Source: Hondaea fermentalgiana
Lineage: Eukaryota; Sar; Bigyra; Thraustochytrida; Thraustochytriidae
Assembly: GCA_014084085.1 (NCBI GenBank)
Contig: NPFB01000052.1
Coordinates: 87,349 to 151,348, forward strand
Direction of reading: 5' to 3'
DNA: 64,000 nt
Positions 39,263 through 50,800 of the stretch are shown here, in pieces (the first letter of the stretch is position 1; the number at the start of each line of letters is the position of its first letter). A program made the position numbers and the translations under genes. The notes beneath the pieces were generated by a model. That model had not been told where the DNA came from. It ran no database searches and worked only from the letters and a program-made list of their open reading frames with translations.

Positions 39263-42262
39263 ATGGAGGCCGGCCGCCGGCTCCTGCGGCGCGAAGGCGG
39301 ACGCAAGGACAGTACCTCGTCGCTGCAAGAGATCTGGGCCGACCTGCCCGAGTCGCCCGCGCACGAAAAGTCCGGCAGCGGCAGCAGTGTCGGGACAGAG
39401 CCCAACAACAGCGCCGGCAAATCGAGCCGACACAAGGGCCGCAAAATCTCCTCGGTCGCCATCCCGGCGTGCCCAGGAGCGCCTGGTACGCCCAGAGGTC
39501 TCGTATCGCGCTCTTCGTCCACGACTACTTCTGCAGCCTCTTCAGACTCCGGAAGCTGTGCGCACAGCAGCAACCAGCGCCAAGACAGCGAAGAACAAAA
39601 ACAAAGTGAAAGACGTCGCCCTCGACGAGGCGGCAACTATGACGACGACGACGAGGAGGAGGAAGCAGACAGAGACGATAATGAGGGAGAAGAAGACGAC
39701 GACGATGACGGTATCGTTCTCGATGCAGTCGGAGGTACTGTACGCCTGTCAGCTGGCATTGTCGATGATGAGCCTCTCTCTCCGCCGCCGATGCCGCCGC
39801 GACCGCGCAAAGGGTCCGACAGCTCGCTCTTGGGCGCCAAAAAGCTCATCGAGAGCGCGTTAGACCAAAAGTCGCGAACAGAGCGCCGCCTCAGCGCTCA
39901 GCTGGAGCGCCTCGAGGCCCAGATCCGCAAGAGCTTCGGCAGCGTTGGCGGAGGCAGTCGTCGCCGCTCCGCCGGGAGCGCGCGCACACGCCGAGCTCTT
40001 GGTTCTCCCGAAGAGGCGGAAAATGCACACTTTTGGGCCCCCGAAGGGAAGGCCGGTCGTGTAAGAAAAAGCGCGGCGGCCCACCCACTTCAGCAGCAGC
40101 AGCGTCTAGGCTGCGACTCGGGCGGCGATTTGGGCGACGATGACGAGCTGTGCCGACAAACAGACGACGAAGGCGAAGTCACTTCTTCAGACGGCGATGA
40201 GACCCTCGTGTCGTCCTTGGAAGACGCCTATGATGATCCAGACAATGTCCAGGTCCTTCAGCAGGCGCACGCAACCTTGGTGGAGGAGCACCAAGGCCTG
40301 CAAGACGAGATTGCCCGCATGAACGGCCAGCTCGCTTGGATTGAATCCCAGCTGCAGGCAACCAAAGGCCACGCGCAGTGTCTGAGCCGGTCCACCAGCG
40401 ACTGGGCTGGCATGATGCGCCAAATCGCGCATTCGACGGCCGTGCAGGAGCAACTTCGCGTGATTCAGCAAGGCAGTATGGTGATCAAGCATTCGGCCAA
40501 GAAACGTGGCTGCGGGCCCCGCTTCCTGGTCTTTGACATGGACGAGGGCCAGCTCTTGTGGTCCAAGAGCATGACAGGCGCGAGCGAGATTTGCCGTCAA
40601 ATCAACCAGCGAGATCGCGATAATCTCGAGCGCAACGCTAACCCCTTTGCCGTGGCCTACACCGAGACCTCGTCCGCAAGCCAGGTACAAGTTGGCGTGG
40701 GGGCCAATATTTCGTGCTTTCCCCTTGCAAGCGTCGCCGCCGTCTTGCATGGAGAAGAAGAGATCACCCTCATGGTCAGTCAGGACGATGCATTCGTGCC
40801 CGGAGGCGCGCATCGTGTAACGGCCAACATTGAAGCAGTCTGCCGCGATCGCGGAAATCTCATTGTCGCAGTTCTTACCGTTGACGGCGTGCCTCTCATC
40901 TTTGAGTTCTTCAATGCTGACCTCGCAGCTACCTTTGCGCTGGGTCTACGTTTGTGTCACGAAAACGTGCTCGGCTGTCGTGATCGTGAGGATGACGATT
41001 GGGACAACAACGCAAAGAACCAGCGTCACAAGCAAACAAGAAACAAAAATCACCATCATCATTATCATCATTCCTCTAGACATCAGCATCGGCGGCAGCG
41101 AGGCCATCATGGCGCTGGCAGCAGTGCAAAAGTGAATGCCCACGATAGCGTTGTCGGTGGAACAGAGTCTTATGAAAGCAAAGAAGGTGACGAGGCATCG
41201 GGGTCGCGCGGTGCGGAGCATTGCGCGAACCACGTGACACCGGTGCAAGATCGTCACGGATCGCGCCAGTCTAAGAGGCGAACGAATTCGCATTCGCGCC
41301 AGCACCAGCACCAGCAACAACATTCATCAAGATCTGCAACGAGTGCAAATGGACGGCAGCTGCCGTTTCGCTGGCCACACGGTGGTTTTGAGACGCCCGA
41401 GTCATGTTCCTTTAAATCGGACCGGACGACCGGGTCCAAAAGCAGTGGGGTGCGCAGTCTCAACGCGAGCTTTGAGCTCCGTTCTCTCGAGGAGGTCGGC
41501 GGGGCGAACCGTCACCATCAACGCGGTCGAGCGTCGCAGCTGCAAAAAGATCTCGCGGCGACCCAGTCTCGAGAGGCCTATCAGGAGGTCCTCATTGGTG
41601 CATCGAACGCCAAGAGCCAGCTCGTTCTTCCGCTCAAGTCGAATCGTGACTCGCGCAATTCCCTTGCTGATCAGACGCAAGTTCTCAAGGACCTGAGCCG
41701 CGAGCGCGCCATCTTGCTCAATGCTGCGTATTATGAGCTTGGTAGTGTTGAGCAAACGACCAAGTTTGCGCGCAAGCTGCGAGACCTTTTGAGCGACACG
41801 ATTCGCCAGCTGTCGACTGACGAGCTCGCAGTTCCAGAAGACTCGCACGTGGAGTTCTGGACGCGCGAGCTTCTTTTGGCGTCGAGCCGAACTGTCATTG
41901 AAGGAGATGTGTACTCCGTTTGTCATCGTATGCTGACGGGTCCTCCGGAGGTCTTGCTTTGCCCTTCGACGACCCATGTGGCCTCTCCCATTGAGATTTT
42001 TGTCGCTCCGGACGGTCTCATTACGATCGAAAGTGCCACTGCGTACCGAGTGGTCCGCGTGTGCAGTGACGGAGACGCTGCCTCTCCGGAGGTCTGGGTT
42101 CAGGTTCATGCGCGCTGCATCGAGCACTTGTACCTGACCTCGCCTTTTGATCTCAACGAAGAGACCGACGAGCGCAACATTCGCAGCTTGAGGCTCGAGT
42201 TTGAAGCTGAACAATTGTCTGATGATGACACTGATACCTCCATGGCCCCTGAGACAAATTGA
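39263..42262 (+). CDS. Large protein of unknown function with possible PH-like domain
   Basis: A 999-residue protein. The first about 320 residues are low complexity, with acidic Asp/Glu blocks (near residue 140) and Ser/Arg-rich parts. A coiled-coil-like segment lies at about 325-400 (LVEEHQGLQDEIARMNGQLAW). A mixed alpha/beta region at about 420-570 (FLVFDMDEGQLLWSK, ISCFPLASVAAVLHG, LTVDGVPLIFEFFN, ATFALGLRLCHEN) has the strand-strand-helix feel of a PH-like fold; this is only a visual guess. His-rich (HHHHYHHSSRHQHRR) and Gln/His-rich stretches follow. The last about 180 residues (SRERAILLNAAYYELGSVEQ and onward) look globular. I do not recognise the family. The ATG at 39263 is chosen because the upstream frame reads through repeat sequence. 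Confidence 0.72.
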   Translation: MEAGRRLLRREGGRKDSTSSLQEIWADLPESPAHEKSGSGSSVGTEPNNSAGKSSRHKGRKISSVAIPACPGAPGTPRGLVSRSSSTTTSAASSDSGSCAHSSNQRQDSEEQKQSERRRPRRGGNYDDDDEEEEADRDDNEGEEDDDDDGIVLDAVGGTVRLSAGIVDDEPLSPPPMPPRPRKGSDSSLLGAKKLIESALDQKSRTERRLSAQLERLEAQIRKSFGSVGGGSRRRSAGSARTRRALGSPEEAENAHFWAPEGKAGRVRKSAAAHPLQQQQRLGCDSGGDLGDDDELCRQTDDEGEVTSSDGDETLVSSLEDAYDDPDNVQVLQQAHATLVEEHQGLQDEIARMNGQLAWIESQLQATKGHAQCLSRSTSDWAGMMRQIAHSTAVQEQLRVIQQGSMVIKHSAKKRGCGPRFLVFDMDEGQLLWSKSMTGASEICRQINQRDRDNLERNANPFAVAYTETSSASQVQVGVGANISCFPLASVAAVLHGEEEITLMVSQDDAFVPGGAHRVTANIEAVCRDRGNLIVAVLTVDGVPLIFEFFNADLAATFALGLRLCHENVLGCRDREDDDWDNNAKNQRHKQTRNKNHHHHYHHSSRHQHRRQRGHHGAGSSAKVNAHDSVVGGTESYESKEGDEASGSRGAEHCANHVTPVQDRHGSRQSKRRTNSHSRQHQHQQQHSSRSATSANGRQLPFRWPHGGFETPESCSFKSDRTTGSKSSGVRSLNASFELRSLEEVGGANRHHQRGRASQLQKDLAATQSREAYQEVLIGASNAKSQLVLPLKSNRDSRNSLADQTQVLKDLSRERAILLNAAYYELGSVEQTTKFARKLRDLLSDTIRQLSTDELAVPEDSHVEFWTRELLLASSRTVIEGDVYSVCHRMLTGPPEVLLCPSTTHVASPIEIFVAPDGLITIESATAYRVVRVCSDGDAASPEVWVQVHARCIEHLYLTSPFDLNEETDERNIRSLRLEFEAEQLSDDDTDTSMAPETN

Positions 42263-42792
42263 CGTTCCACAGAACTTTTTGCTCGCTCCTCATCTCAACC
42301 TCGGCTCGCAGATGATCTAGAGGTCTCAAGATGTACTGAAGTCGGATTGTTACCGCGTGCGTGTTCCAGCGCGATGTTTTGCATACGGGGATGACGCTAG
42401 CTAGCAAACAAAGAAGAGGCGTGCAAAGACAATCAGATGGCAGCAGGAAGTCACAAGGAGAGAAAAGGAGAGTAATATCCGGCAAGAGGGAAAACGTATG
42501 TTATTTGTTTGCGGCATAATCCAAGCGTTTGCTTGCAAAGGCGGCGGTGATAGCCCTCATAAGCGACCTGATTTCATTTCGATCGCTTGGGGCCACGTAT
42601 GTACTTGCGAACACGGGTGCATTTGAGAAGAGAGAGCAAAAAAGGGGGGAGGAGGAGGAGCAAATGGAAACTAGAGCACTTTTCAGAAGAAGAAGAGGAA
42701 GGAGCGACGAAGTTGCGCGGCGAAGAGTGTAAGAAGACGCGGTGTAGTGGAACATCGGGAGGAGGCACGTCGTCGTCAATGATGTTTTCTTC
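42263..42792. other. Convergent spacer, unknown gene and MRT4
   Basis: 530 bp with GA-rich sequence (about 42640-42715). No gene is recognised. Confidence 0.55.
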
Positions 42793-43521
42793 TTAGAAGT
42801 CATCTTCATCGAGAACCTCGTCGTCCTCATCGTCCTCGTCGGCCTTGCCTTCCGTTTCCATGGTATCCTCAGCAAGCTGCGTGAGCTCTCCGTCGCGAAA
42901 GCGGTAGAGCAGCTTGACGCGGAACTCTGCGAGCTTGACGTTGAAGAACTTGAGGGCCTGCGCCTGCTCGGGGGTCAGAACATCGCCCTTGCTACATACG
43001 CGATGGTCCTCCTCGAGCTCGATGACGCCCTTGTTGAGCTTGACGGGGAGCATAAGTTTGCGAAGAGGCTCGTACGAGGACGAGGGCTCGCCCACAATGG
43101 GGCCTGCCTTGACCTCAATGTCCCTGTCGGCCTTGAAGCCAGCGCGGGCAAAGTCGATCTCCTTAAAGTCGCCAAGTTTGGCCTCCACTTCAGCAGCCTT
43201 GGTGTTGGTGAAAAGGAGACCCATTTCGCTGTGCAGCTTTTCCGCAAGCTTCTCCATTCCAGGCTGGTACGCCTCGGCCTTGGTCTTGCCCAGAGCGAGC
43301 CGCATGACCTTGTTTCGGCCGTACATAAAGCGCGAGTCCTTCATGTCCATGCGGAGCTGCTTGAGTGGGTTCGACCGCATGTTGTCGCACGAGAACAAGT
43401 AGATCGTCTTGTACTCATCGCAGCACTGCTGCACGAGGTCCATGAGCTCCGACTTGCGCGCTCGGCCCCTCGACTCCGTCTTGGTCAGGTGGACCACGCG
43501 TGCGCGCTTCGACTTGGGCAT
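42793..43521 (-). CDS. MRT4: Ribosome assembly factor MRT4
   Basis: A 242-residue member of the uL10/P0 family. MRT4 occupies the P0 site on nuclear pre-60S particles and is later replaced by P0 in the cytoplasm. Typical sequences are MPKSKRARVVHLTKT at the start, FSCDNMRSNPLKQLR, SRFMYGRNKVMRLALG (rRNA-binding region) and the VCSKGDVLTPEQAQALKFF segment of the inserted domain. The C-terminal tail is acidic (DEDDEDDEVLDEDDF) and lacks the P-protein terminal motif, which separates MRT4 from ribosomal P0. The start at 43521 is the conserved one. With NSA2, this is the second 60S assembly factor in the window. Confidence 0.96.
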   Translation of the reverse strand: MPKSKRARVVHLTKTESRGRARKSELMDLVQQCCDEYKTIYLFSCDNMRSNPLKQLRMDMKDSRFMYGRNKVMRLALGKTKAEAYQPGMEKLAEKLHSEMGLLFTNTKAAEVEAKLGDFKEIDFARAGFKADRDIEVKAGPIVGEPSSSYEPLRKLMLPVKLNKGVIELEEDHRVCSKGDVLTPEQAQALKFFNVKLAEFRVKLLYRFRDGELTQLAEDTMETEGKADEDDEDDEVLDEDDF

Positions 43522-43918
43522 CTTTCCTTTCTCGCTTGCGGAAACCGCGCTTCTGTGTCCACGTCAGAGGCTTGACGCAGGTCCGAGAAGGGGCTCGACG
43601 TGGGTCTTCGTTCGCGCGAAAACTCGCGTCCTCCGTCTTCGCTCTGCTCAGCACCGTCGTCGCTGGCCTCGCTCCGGTTCTTGGCCACCCACCACACGGC
43701 CCAACCAGTCGTCCTGCGATTTCGGTCTAACCCGATAGACCACTTTCATTTTTTTTACAACAGAAAGGCTACTGTGAATTGCCGGCCCACGGAACTTTAT
43801 GTTGCTCCTGCGGACGATCTAATTGCATCGCGGCGTTGAACCAGACAGCGATTTTTGATGGCGACGGGTTTTGGTGCAAAATACTACAGTCTTGGTTCAC
43901 GATGGAGGAATGTATAGC

Positions 43919-43968
43919 GAGATGACGAGATGGCGAGATGGCAAGATGGCGAGATGGCGAGATGGCGA
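43919..43968 (+). repeat. 8-bp minisatellite (GAGATGGC)n
   Basis: Six units of GAGATGGC with one-base variants (GAGATGAC, AAGATGGC). The unit is not a multiple of three, so it is not coding. Confidence 0.9.
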
Positions 43969-44314
43969 GGCGCGAGCACCAAACAACATCACCTCCAACC
44001 AAGCGCCATTCCTTTTCATTCCCTCCCATTCGCGTCGTTTCGCCCGTTATCCCCAAGCCACGCCACGCCACCACGTCAAGCTCGTCCTCCTCTTGTGCCA
44101 AATTCGTCCGTGCTCGCCGATGACAGTCTCTTCTCCTGGGGCACGACCCCGTGCACACCTTTTCGCTCGCTGGCTTGCGAGCGAGCCTTGTTCTCCTACG
44201 CCCTCCTAGGGCTTTGCTAGACGCGAGGCGCCGCGCTGCACCTGGCACTTTTTTCTTTTCTCTCTCTCCCTCTCTCTCTTTTTCATTCTTTCTTTCGTTC
44301 TTTCTTTCTTTCTT

Positions 44315-44416
44315 TCATTCATTCATTCATTCATTCATTCATTCATTCATTCATTCATTCATTCATTCATTCATTCATTCATTCATTCATTCATTCATTC
44401 ATTCATTCATTCATTC
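44315..44416 (+). repeat. (ATTC)n tetranucleotide microsatellite
   Basis: About 25 uninterrupted ATTC units follow a TTTC-rich lead-in. It lies 390 bp upstream of the giant gene's start codon. Confidence 0.97.
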
Positions 44417-44805
44417 TTTCCCTGCTTTGTTTGTTTTCTTGGTTTGTTTGTTTCGAATCAGTGTTTCGAATCCACTTTTCCCCCGCCAAAACTCGAAGAC
44501 CTCGCTCGCGCGCGCGCTCACCGCGCGCTCTCGCTCGCGCCGGCCGGCCAGGCAGGCAGCCAGGCAGGCAGGCTCCGGCCAGACCGGGCCCGCTCGACGC
44601 CGCGCTCGCCCGCCGCGCGCCCTCGCGTGCGTCTGCGCCGTGCCGAAACAGGTCCCGGCACTGCGGCGCTCCTCGATCCCATTCCATTCCATCCCATTCC
44701 AGGCCGTGCCATCCCGCGTTCCATCCATCCCGCCTTGGCCGCCCCCGCCCGGGCCCCTCGCGCCTCTCGCCACGCCTCGAGGCAGCGAGGCAGCCGGCCA
44801 GGCCC

Positions 44806-47800
44806 ATGGCGACGTACGCCCGCGCCGACCCGCCCTCCGCGTACGCTCTGAGCGACGACGCCATGCGGAACGGCGTGGTCTCCGGCATTGTGTACGAGTC
44901 GGACGCCGACGAGGACACCGCGGAGATGGAGCTCGAAGACCCCGACGTGATCCTCGGGTACGCGCAGCGGAGGAAGGACTCGCTCGAGGCGGATCAAGAT
45001 GCGCAGGCAACTCGCTCTCGAGACGCGTCGCGCGCGCGCCGAAGTCACGCCAAGGCCCCGGTCACGGACAGGTCCAGGTCGCGCTCCGGGTCACACCCTC
45101 GCGACGTGCTCGAGCGCAAGCTGCGCGAAGAGCGTGCATCTCGCCAAAAGAAGCAGCAACAGCCAAAGCAACAGTCTGCTCCGCAACCTTCGATATTTAT
45201 GGGATACAATGGCCACCTATTGCAGCAGCAGCAACAGCAAAAGCAACAGCAAAAGGCTGCTGCTATCAAGCTCCCAGCTCGTGCTCCCGACGCCAGGTAC
45301 ACTCCTGGCGGCAATGACTCTGCCCAGATGGTGAGCCAAGGCCTCGTCAGCCAACGGACGCGCGCATTCCAAGACACAGATGAGACGGTGCTGCTGGCGC
45401 GCAAGCTTTGCGGCAAGTCGACGCCCAAGGGATTTCCTTCTCTCGACGAGCTTCGCTTCAAACTGGACGCAGCCAAAGAGAAAAAGAAGAACAAGAAGAA
45501 GCAGGGCAAAGGGCCTGCCAAGAATAAGCCTTCGCAGCTCAGCGGTAATGCGGATGACTATCCCGATGACTTTGAAATTCCGGCTGATGGCACCGACGAC
45601 TTGGGCTTCCTCGAACTTGCGATGAAGGAACGTCTCGAGGCAGAACACTCGCGCTCTCCTCGTTTTGTTCCGGATTCCAGTGATCAAGAATCGGTCACAT
45701 CCGCTGGAGAAATCGCGAACAAAAGCCGCATGTGGCACTTACAGCATCGCGCGCGCGTCGAGTCGAGGAGCAGCGTCGATTCTGAAGGTCTCAGCAGTGC
45801 CGATGAGGGTTCAATGGAGTTCGACCGCAAGTACCGGAGTAAGGCCGCTGGAGAAAACAGGAAAGCGTTTGGCCACATGGACGACAACGAAGACGACGAC
45901 GACAACGAGTCGAACGAATTCTTCGACGAGGACGATGTGGACATTCTTGCGAGCCCGAGCGAGTCGGAAAGGGGTTTCGACGAGGCCTCTTCTACCCAGG
46001 ACCTCGGATTCCCTTCTTATTCGAGTGACGATGACGGCGAGAGCAGTGTGCGTGACAGTGAGGCATCCGTTTCGTCACTTGAGTTTTCACCGAATGCGTC
46101 TGGAAACGAGAGACGCACGCACGAAAACATGGACGGGCTCGGATTTCCTCGCGGCAGCTCAGATAGCGAGGAGGATGACGATGACGACGACGACGAAAAT
46201 GGTGACGGAAATGGCCACCTTCAAGGCGACTCCGCCGATGACTACAGTGAGAACGGAGATCTCGTGTCGCTCGACGATATCCGACCAGGCGCAAACAGTC
46301 AGCTTGACGAGCTTTCGGATCGCTCTAGTCAAGATGAAGCCGCGTCGGTCGCGAGTGACCACGTCGCAGGCCCTCCCTCTCAGCTGGGCCCTGGCCCCGG
46401 AAGTGACGACGGACAGTATGTTATTGGAATTCTTCACGACGACGACGAGTCTGCCTCCGTCTGCCGCCCTGCACGCAAGGAAAAGAAGTTTTCAGAAATT
46501 GCCTCGGATGATGACGTCGATGATGACGAAAGTTTTGAGATCGAGGTTGGCCTCCAAGACGTCATTGTGCCCGATGAAATGGTCCCCCTGGGCCGCCGCG
46601 AACATGCGTACTATGGTGATGCAGAAGACAAGGAACAGACAATCGTCAACAAAGTGAAGTCGTTCATCTCACAGGCCAAAGCAGTCCAAGAGAGCGAGGA
46701 AAGAGATGCACAGAAGAAGAGTAAAGTCGCGACGAAGAAAGAGCAGCCGCGAGGCAAATTTGGCGAGAAGCAAATGGACGTTGACGAAATGCTTAGCGCT
46801 ATGACCAGTATGAAGACGCGTATGGCCCTTCACAAAGATCGCGTTCCGAAGACGTCCTACAAGCGCTCTGCGCAGGTGACGAAGCAACCCGGTGGTGATC
46901 AAGCGCCGGGTCAAGCTTTCGAGTCTGATGAAACACCTGCACTCCAGGCAGAGGCAGATGAGATTCTCTCGGCAATGTCTAGCATGAAGGCTCGCATGGC
47001 ACTCCACAAGCAAAAAGCCGCCCTTCTCAGCGCCAGCGACACCTCGCACCAGCAAGCACGTGGTGATCCACGCCAAGGTCAACTCACGGGCCGTGAGCCA
47101 ACCAAGAGCGGCGAATATCAGCGTGGCAGCGGACAAAGAAAGCCAACAGTGACGCGTGGTACCCTCGGTCGTCGCCAAGACGACGATGACGAAGAGGAAG
47201 ACAATGGCCGTCACTGGCGTAATACTCGCCAGTCAGCAAACGATGGAAGAAGACGCCGACGCAAGACCTCGGACGATGCCTCGGAGAACGAGACCGAAAA
47301 CGAGGATGTCGAGGGGGAATCATCGTCTCGTACGCAGCGAGGACGTGAGGTATCCCGTTCCGAGGCAGAGCTGCGCCAATTTCGGGCCGAAGCCCTCAAA
47401 GAGAAGGAGGAGCTTGAGGCGCGCTGCAGGGATCTCGAACAAAGGCTTGACGCTCAGCAGTCCGAGCACGTGGCTGTGCAGCATCGTCTCTTCGAGGAGA
47501 TGAAGTCGATCAGGGATATGCTTGCGACACAAACAAGCAGTCGCTCGATGATCAAGATTGACGGCGAAGAGTACGAGTACGTGGAAGAAGATGATGACGA
47601 TGACGAGGACGAGGACGAGGACCAGGACTACGATGAGAACGAAGAAGAAGAAGAAGAAGAAGAAGAAGGTGTTGATGAAAGCGAGGGTGAGAACGAGAAT
47701 GAAGCTCGGTCACGAAGCCCTGCTGCTCGGACCGCGCGCTCGCCGCGTTCTGGCGCAGATGCGCAAGAGGTTGACGATGAGGTTTCAGAGGCTTCAGAGG

Positions 47801-50800
47801 GATACACGGACGAAGGTCTAGGAGAGGGCGACTTGATTTACGAGCTCAAGGTCAAGCTGAACTCGCCGGAGACTGCGCGAAAACTCGAAGCCATCAGAAA
47901 AAAGGTCCTTGGCAACCGTCTCGAAAAGTCGGAACAGGCGCGCCAGCCTTCCCCAAGTCATGCAGAGAATGAGGCTGCCGCTGGGGTCGTAACTCCAGGA
48001 ATTATGACGCCTAGCATGAGGGCTGCTGCAGCGCGTAAGCGTGCCCGAGCAGAGGCTGACGCAAGGAGAGCCAAGGATGCCGCACAAAAGCCCCGCCGCC
48101 CCATCGTCCCATATGGACCCAATGAGTCTTCCGAATCCGAGGATGATGACGACGATGACGATGAAGAAGAAGAGGAGGTCGATGATGAAGAGGACGATGG
48201 ATCCTCGGATGGCTCGTATGAGGAAGGCTCGGAGCTGAGCGAGAGCGACGTCAACGAGGATCACGAAGTTGTTATGGAAGTGGTGAATGAAGCGGCCGAG
48301 AGCGGCGACGATGAAATCGAAGAGGAAGACGAGGAAGACGAAGGGTCCCTTAGAGGTGTCGACATCGAGCAGCCAGGGATTGGTGCTGAAGGGCAGAAAA
48401 AAATCACCAGCCAAAGGAATGCTCAAGCAGCACCTAAAACAGTCACGGACGATGGCGCATCTCAAGGATCGAGTGTATCTGGCTCCAACGCTGGTGGCAC
48501 ATCTCGCGCTTTGGACGAACTGGGTGCGAATGGTGATAATGTCGATGACGAGAGCGACGTCTCATTGGCGAACAGGGAAAGTGGAGAAGGTTTCACCAAG
48601 AATGCTCCTGTAGCCGCTCCAGGTGTTTCTGGCTCTGGCTCTGATTCTGAATCTGGTTCTGATTCTGAAAGCGATCATGTGGATCACGACGATGACGGGA
48701 ATGGCAGTGACGGAAAGGCTGGCGCTGGTGCAATTGCTGGTGCGAACGCCGCAAAGAATGCGAAGCTCCGTCTTCCAAGCAAGCTTGGCGCGCCGAGATC
48801 GCACGAAGCGTCCGAGTCTGGGTCCAAATCGGCTTCGGAGAGTGAAAATGACACAATCCAAAGCTCTGGTCGTAAAGACGACGACGACGACGACGACGAC
48901 AAGGCGCGCGCGCAAAGGTCTAAGGGACAGCTTCCCAGCAAGCTTATGACAACGTCTTCTGCCAACGAGGATGAGAGCGGCACGGAAGCATCGTCGTCTT
49001 CTGAAAGCGAGGACGAGCAGAAGCCCAAATTTCGTCTGCCGAGCAAGCTGGCCGCCGCTGTGCAAAAGGGACGAGACAATGATGACGTTGAGAACGCGTC
49101 GAGCAAAACGGGGAAAAAAGATGCAAAGATGACCTCACGACTCCCAAGCGGTTTCGCAAGTGCTCTCAAGCAAGGACGGAAATCTCCATCATCGGAAAGC
49201 GAGAGCGGTTCGGACTCGAGTCGAAGTGGAAGCGAAAGCGAAAGCGAAAGCGAGAGCGAGAGCGATGCCGATGCTCCCAAGTCCAAGGCTCAACTTCCTA
49301 GCAGCCGCAACGCTGTTGGAAAGAAGGGACGGACATCATCTTCTGGGAGCGATGACGACAGTGATTCGAGCGAGAACGACGAGGACGGCCGCAAGCCGAC
49401 ATCGCGACTTCCGAGTGGTTTAGCGAACGCGCTAAAGCAAAACCGTAAATCTACCTCGAAGAGCGATGAAGAGAGCGAGAGTAGCAAAGACGAGCGTCAA
49501 ACCCGATCGCGGCTGCCCAGCAAACTGGCGAGCGCCGTCAAGAATGGAGCCAAAAAGGGATCTGGCTCTTCTTCCTCTGAGAGCGAGAGTGAGAGTGAGA
49601 GTGAGCATGATGATGTTACGCGCAAGCCAACATCGCGACTTCCCTCCGGCCTTTCCAACGCACTTAAACAAAACCGCAAGAGCGATTCATCGGACAGTGA
49701 CGCAGAAGCTAACAGAGGTAAGCCCACGCCGCGTTTGCCCAGCAATTTGGCGAATGCCGTCAAGAAGGGAGCAAAGAAAGCTACCTCTAGCAGCAGCGAA
49801 GGTGAGAGCGAGAGCGAGAGCGAAAGCGATGAGGACGAGAATACGCGCAACCCCATGGCGCGTCTCCCCAGTAAGCTGAGTTCCACTGCAAAGAAGGGGA
49901 GAAAACCATCTTTGGACAGCGAAGACGACGAGGGGTCGAGCGACAGTGATCAGGAGGACGCAAAGCCAAACTCGAGGCTTCCCAGTGGCCTTTCCAATGC
50001 GCTCAAGCAGAGCCGCAAGTCCGCCCCGGACAGCGACGAAGACAGCGAGGATGCCCGTAAATCGAAGGCGCGCCTGCCTAGCAGCCTCTCGGCCGCGGTC
50101 AAGAAGGGCCGAAAGTCTTCTTCTTCTTCTTCCTCGGGCAGCGAGGATGAGAGCGGAAGCGGCTCTTCGGACGACTCGGAGGATTCACGGCGAAAGCCGC
50201 GCGTGCGCAATGCAGCCATGCTAGCCGCCGCGGCAGCGAACAGAAAGAAAGGCAAGGGCAGCTGGGATTCGGACGACTCCGACTCCGATGACGACGACGA
50301 CGACGAAGAGGATGAAGAAGATTTGAAGCGGATCAAGTCACGGGCCAGTGACGGGCGTCGCAATTTGGCGAATCTTAAAAAGTCAAGCAGCAGCAGCAGC
50401 AGCAGCAAGAAGAAGAAGAAGAAGAAGAAGTCGACGAAAAGCAAGAAGCGACGGGGCTCGTCGTCGTCGTCATCGGCGTCGTCCTCCTCCTCCTCGTCGT
50501 CGTCGTCTTCATCTTCTGGATCTTCGTCGTCGGGCTCAGACTCCGATGCAGCCTCTCGACGGCGCAAGCATGGGTCCCGGCGTGCTCGAAGCGTGTCAGC
50601 GTCAACGTCATCGACGCGATCTTCATCGTCTTCGTCATCGTCAGGATCTTCTTCGGAAGAGAACTCTTCGGACAGCTCGCGTCGAAGACCAACTCGTGCC
50701 GCGGACGGCGATTCGTCGGGTCGTAAGTCATCCCGGCATGACAAGAAAGACAAGAAGAGAGACGATCGCAGTAGCGACGAAGACGAACAGGACGACGGTG

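Larger units (their letters stand above)
43522..44805. other. Repeat-rich divergent promoter region, MRT4 and giant gene
   Basis: About 1.3 kb. It contains an 8-bp minisatellite (43919-43968) and a long ATTC tetranucleotide array (44315-44416), each listed separately, then GC-rich sequence with CATTC repeats (about 44680-44702) up to the giant gene's ATG. Open frames of more than 100 codons here are translated repeats. Confidence 0.6.

Noticed and set aside
44151..45317. 388-codon open frame with Phe-Ile-His-Ser repeats
   Set aside because: Translation of the ATTC microsatellite and GC-rich leader, overlapping the giant gene in another frame.
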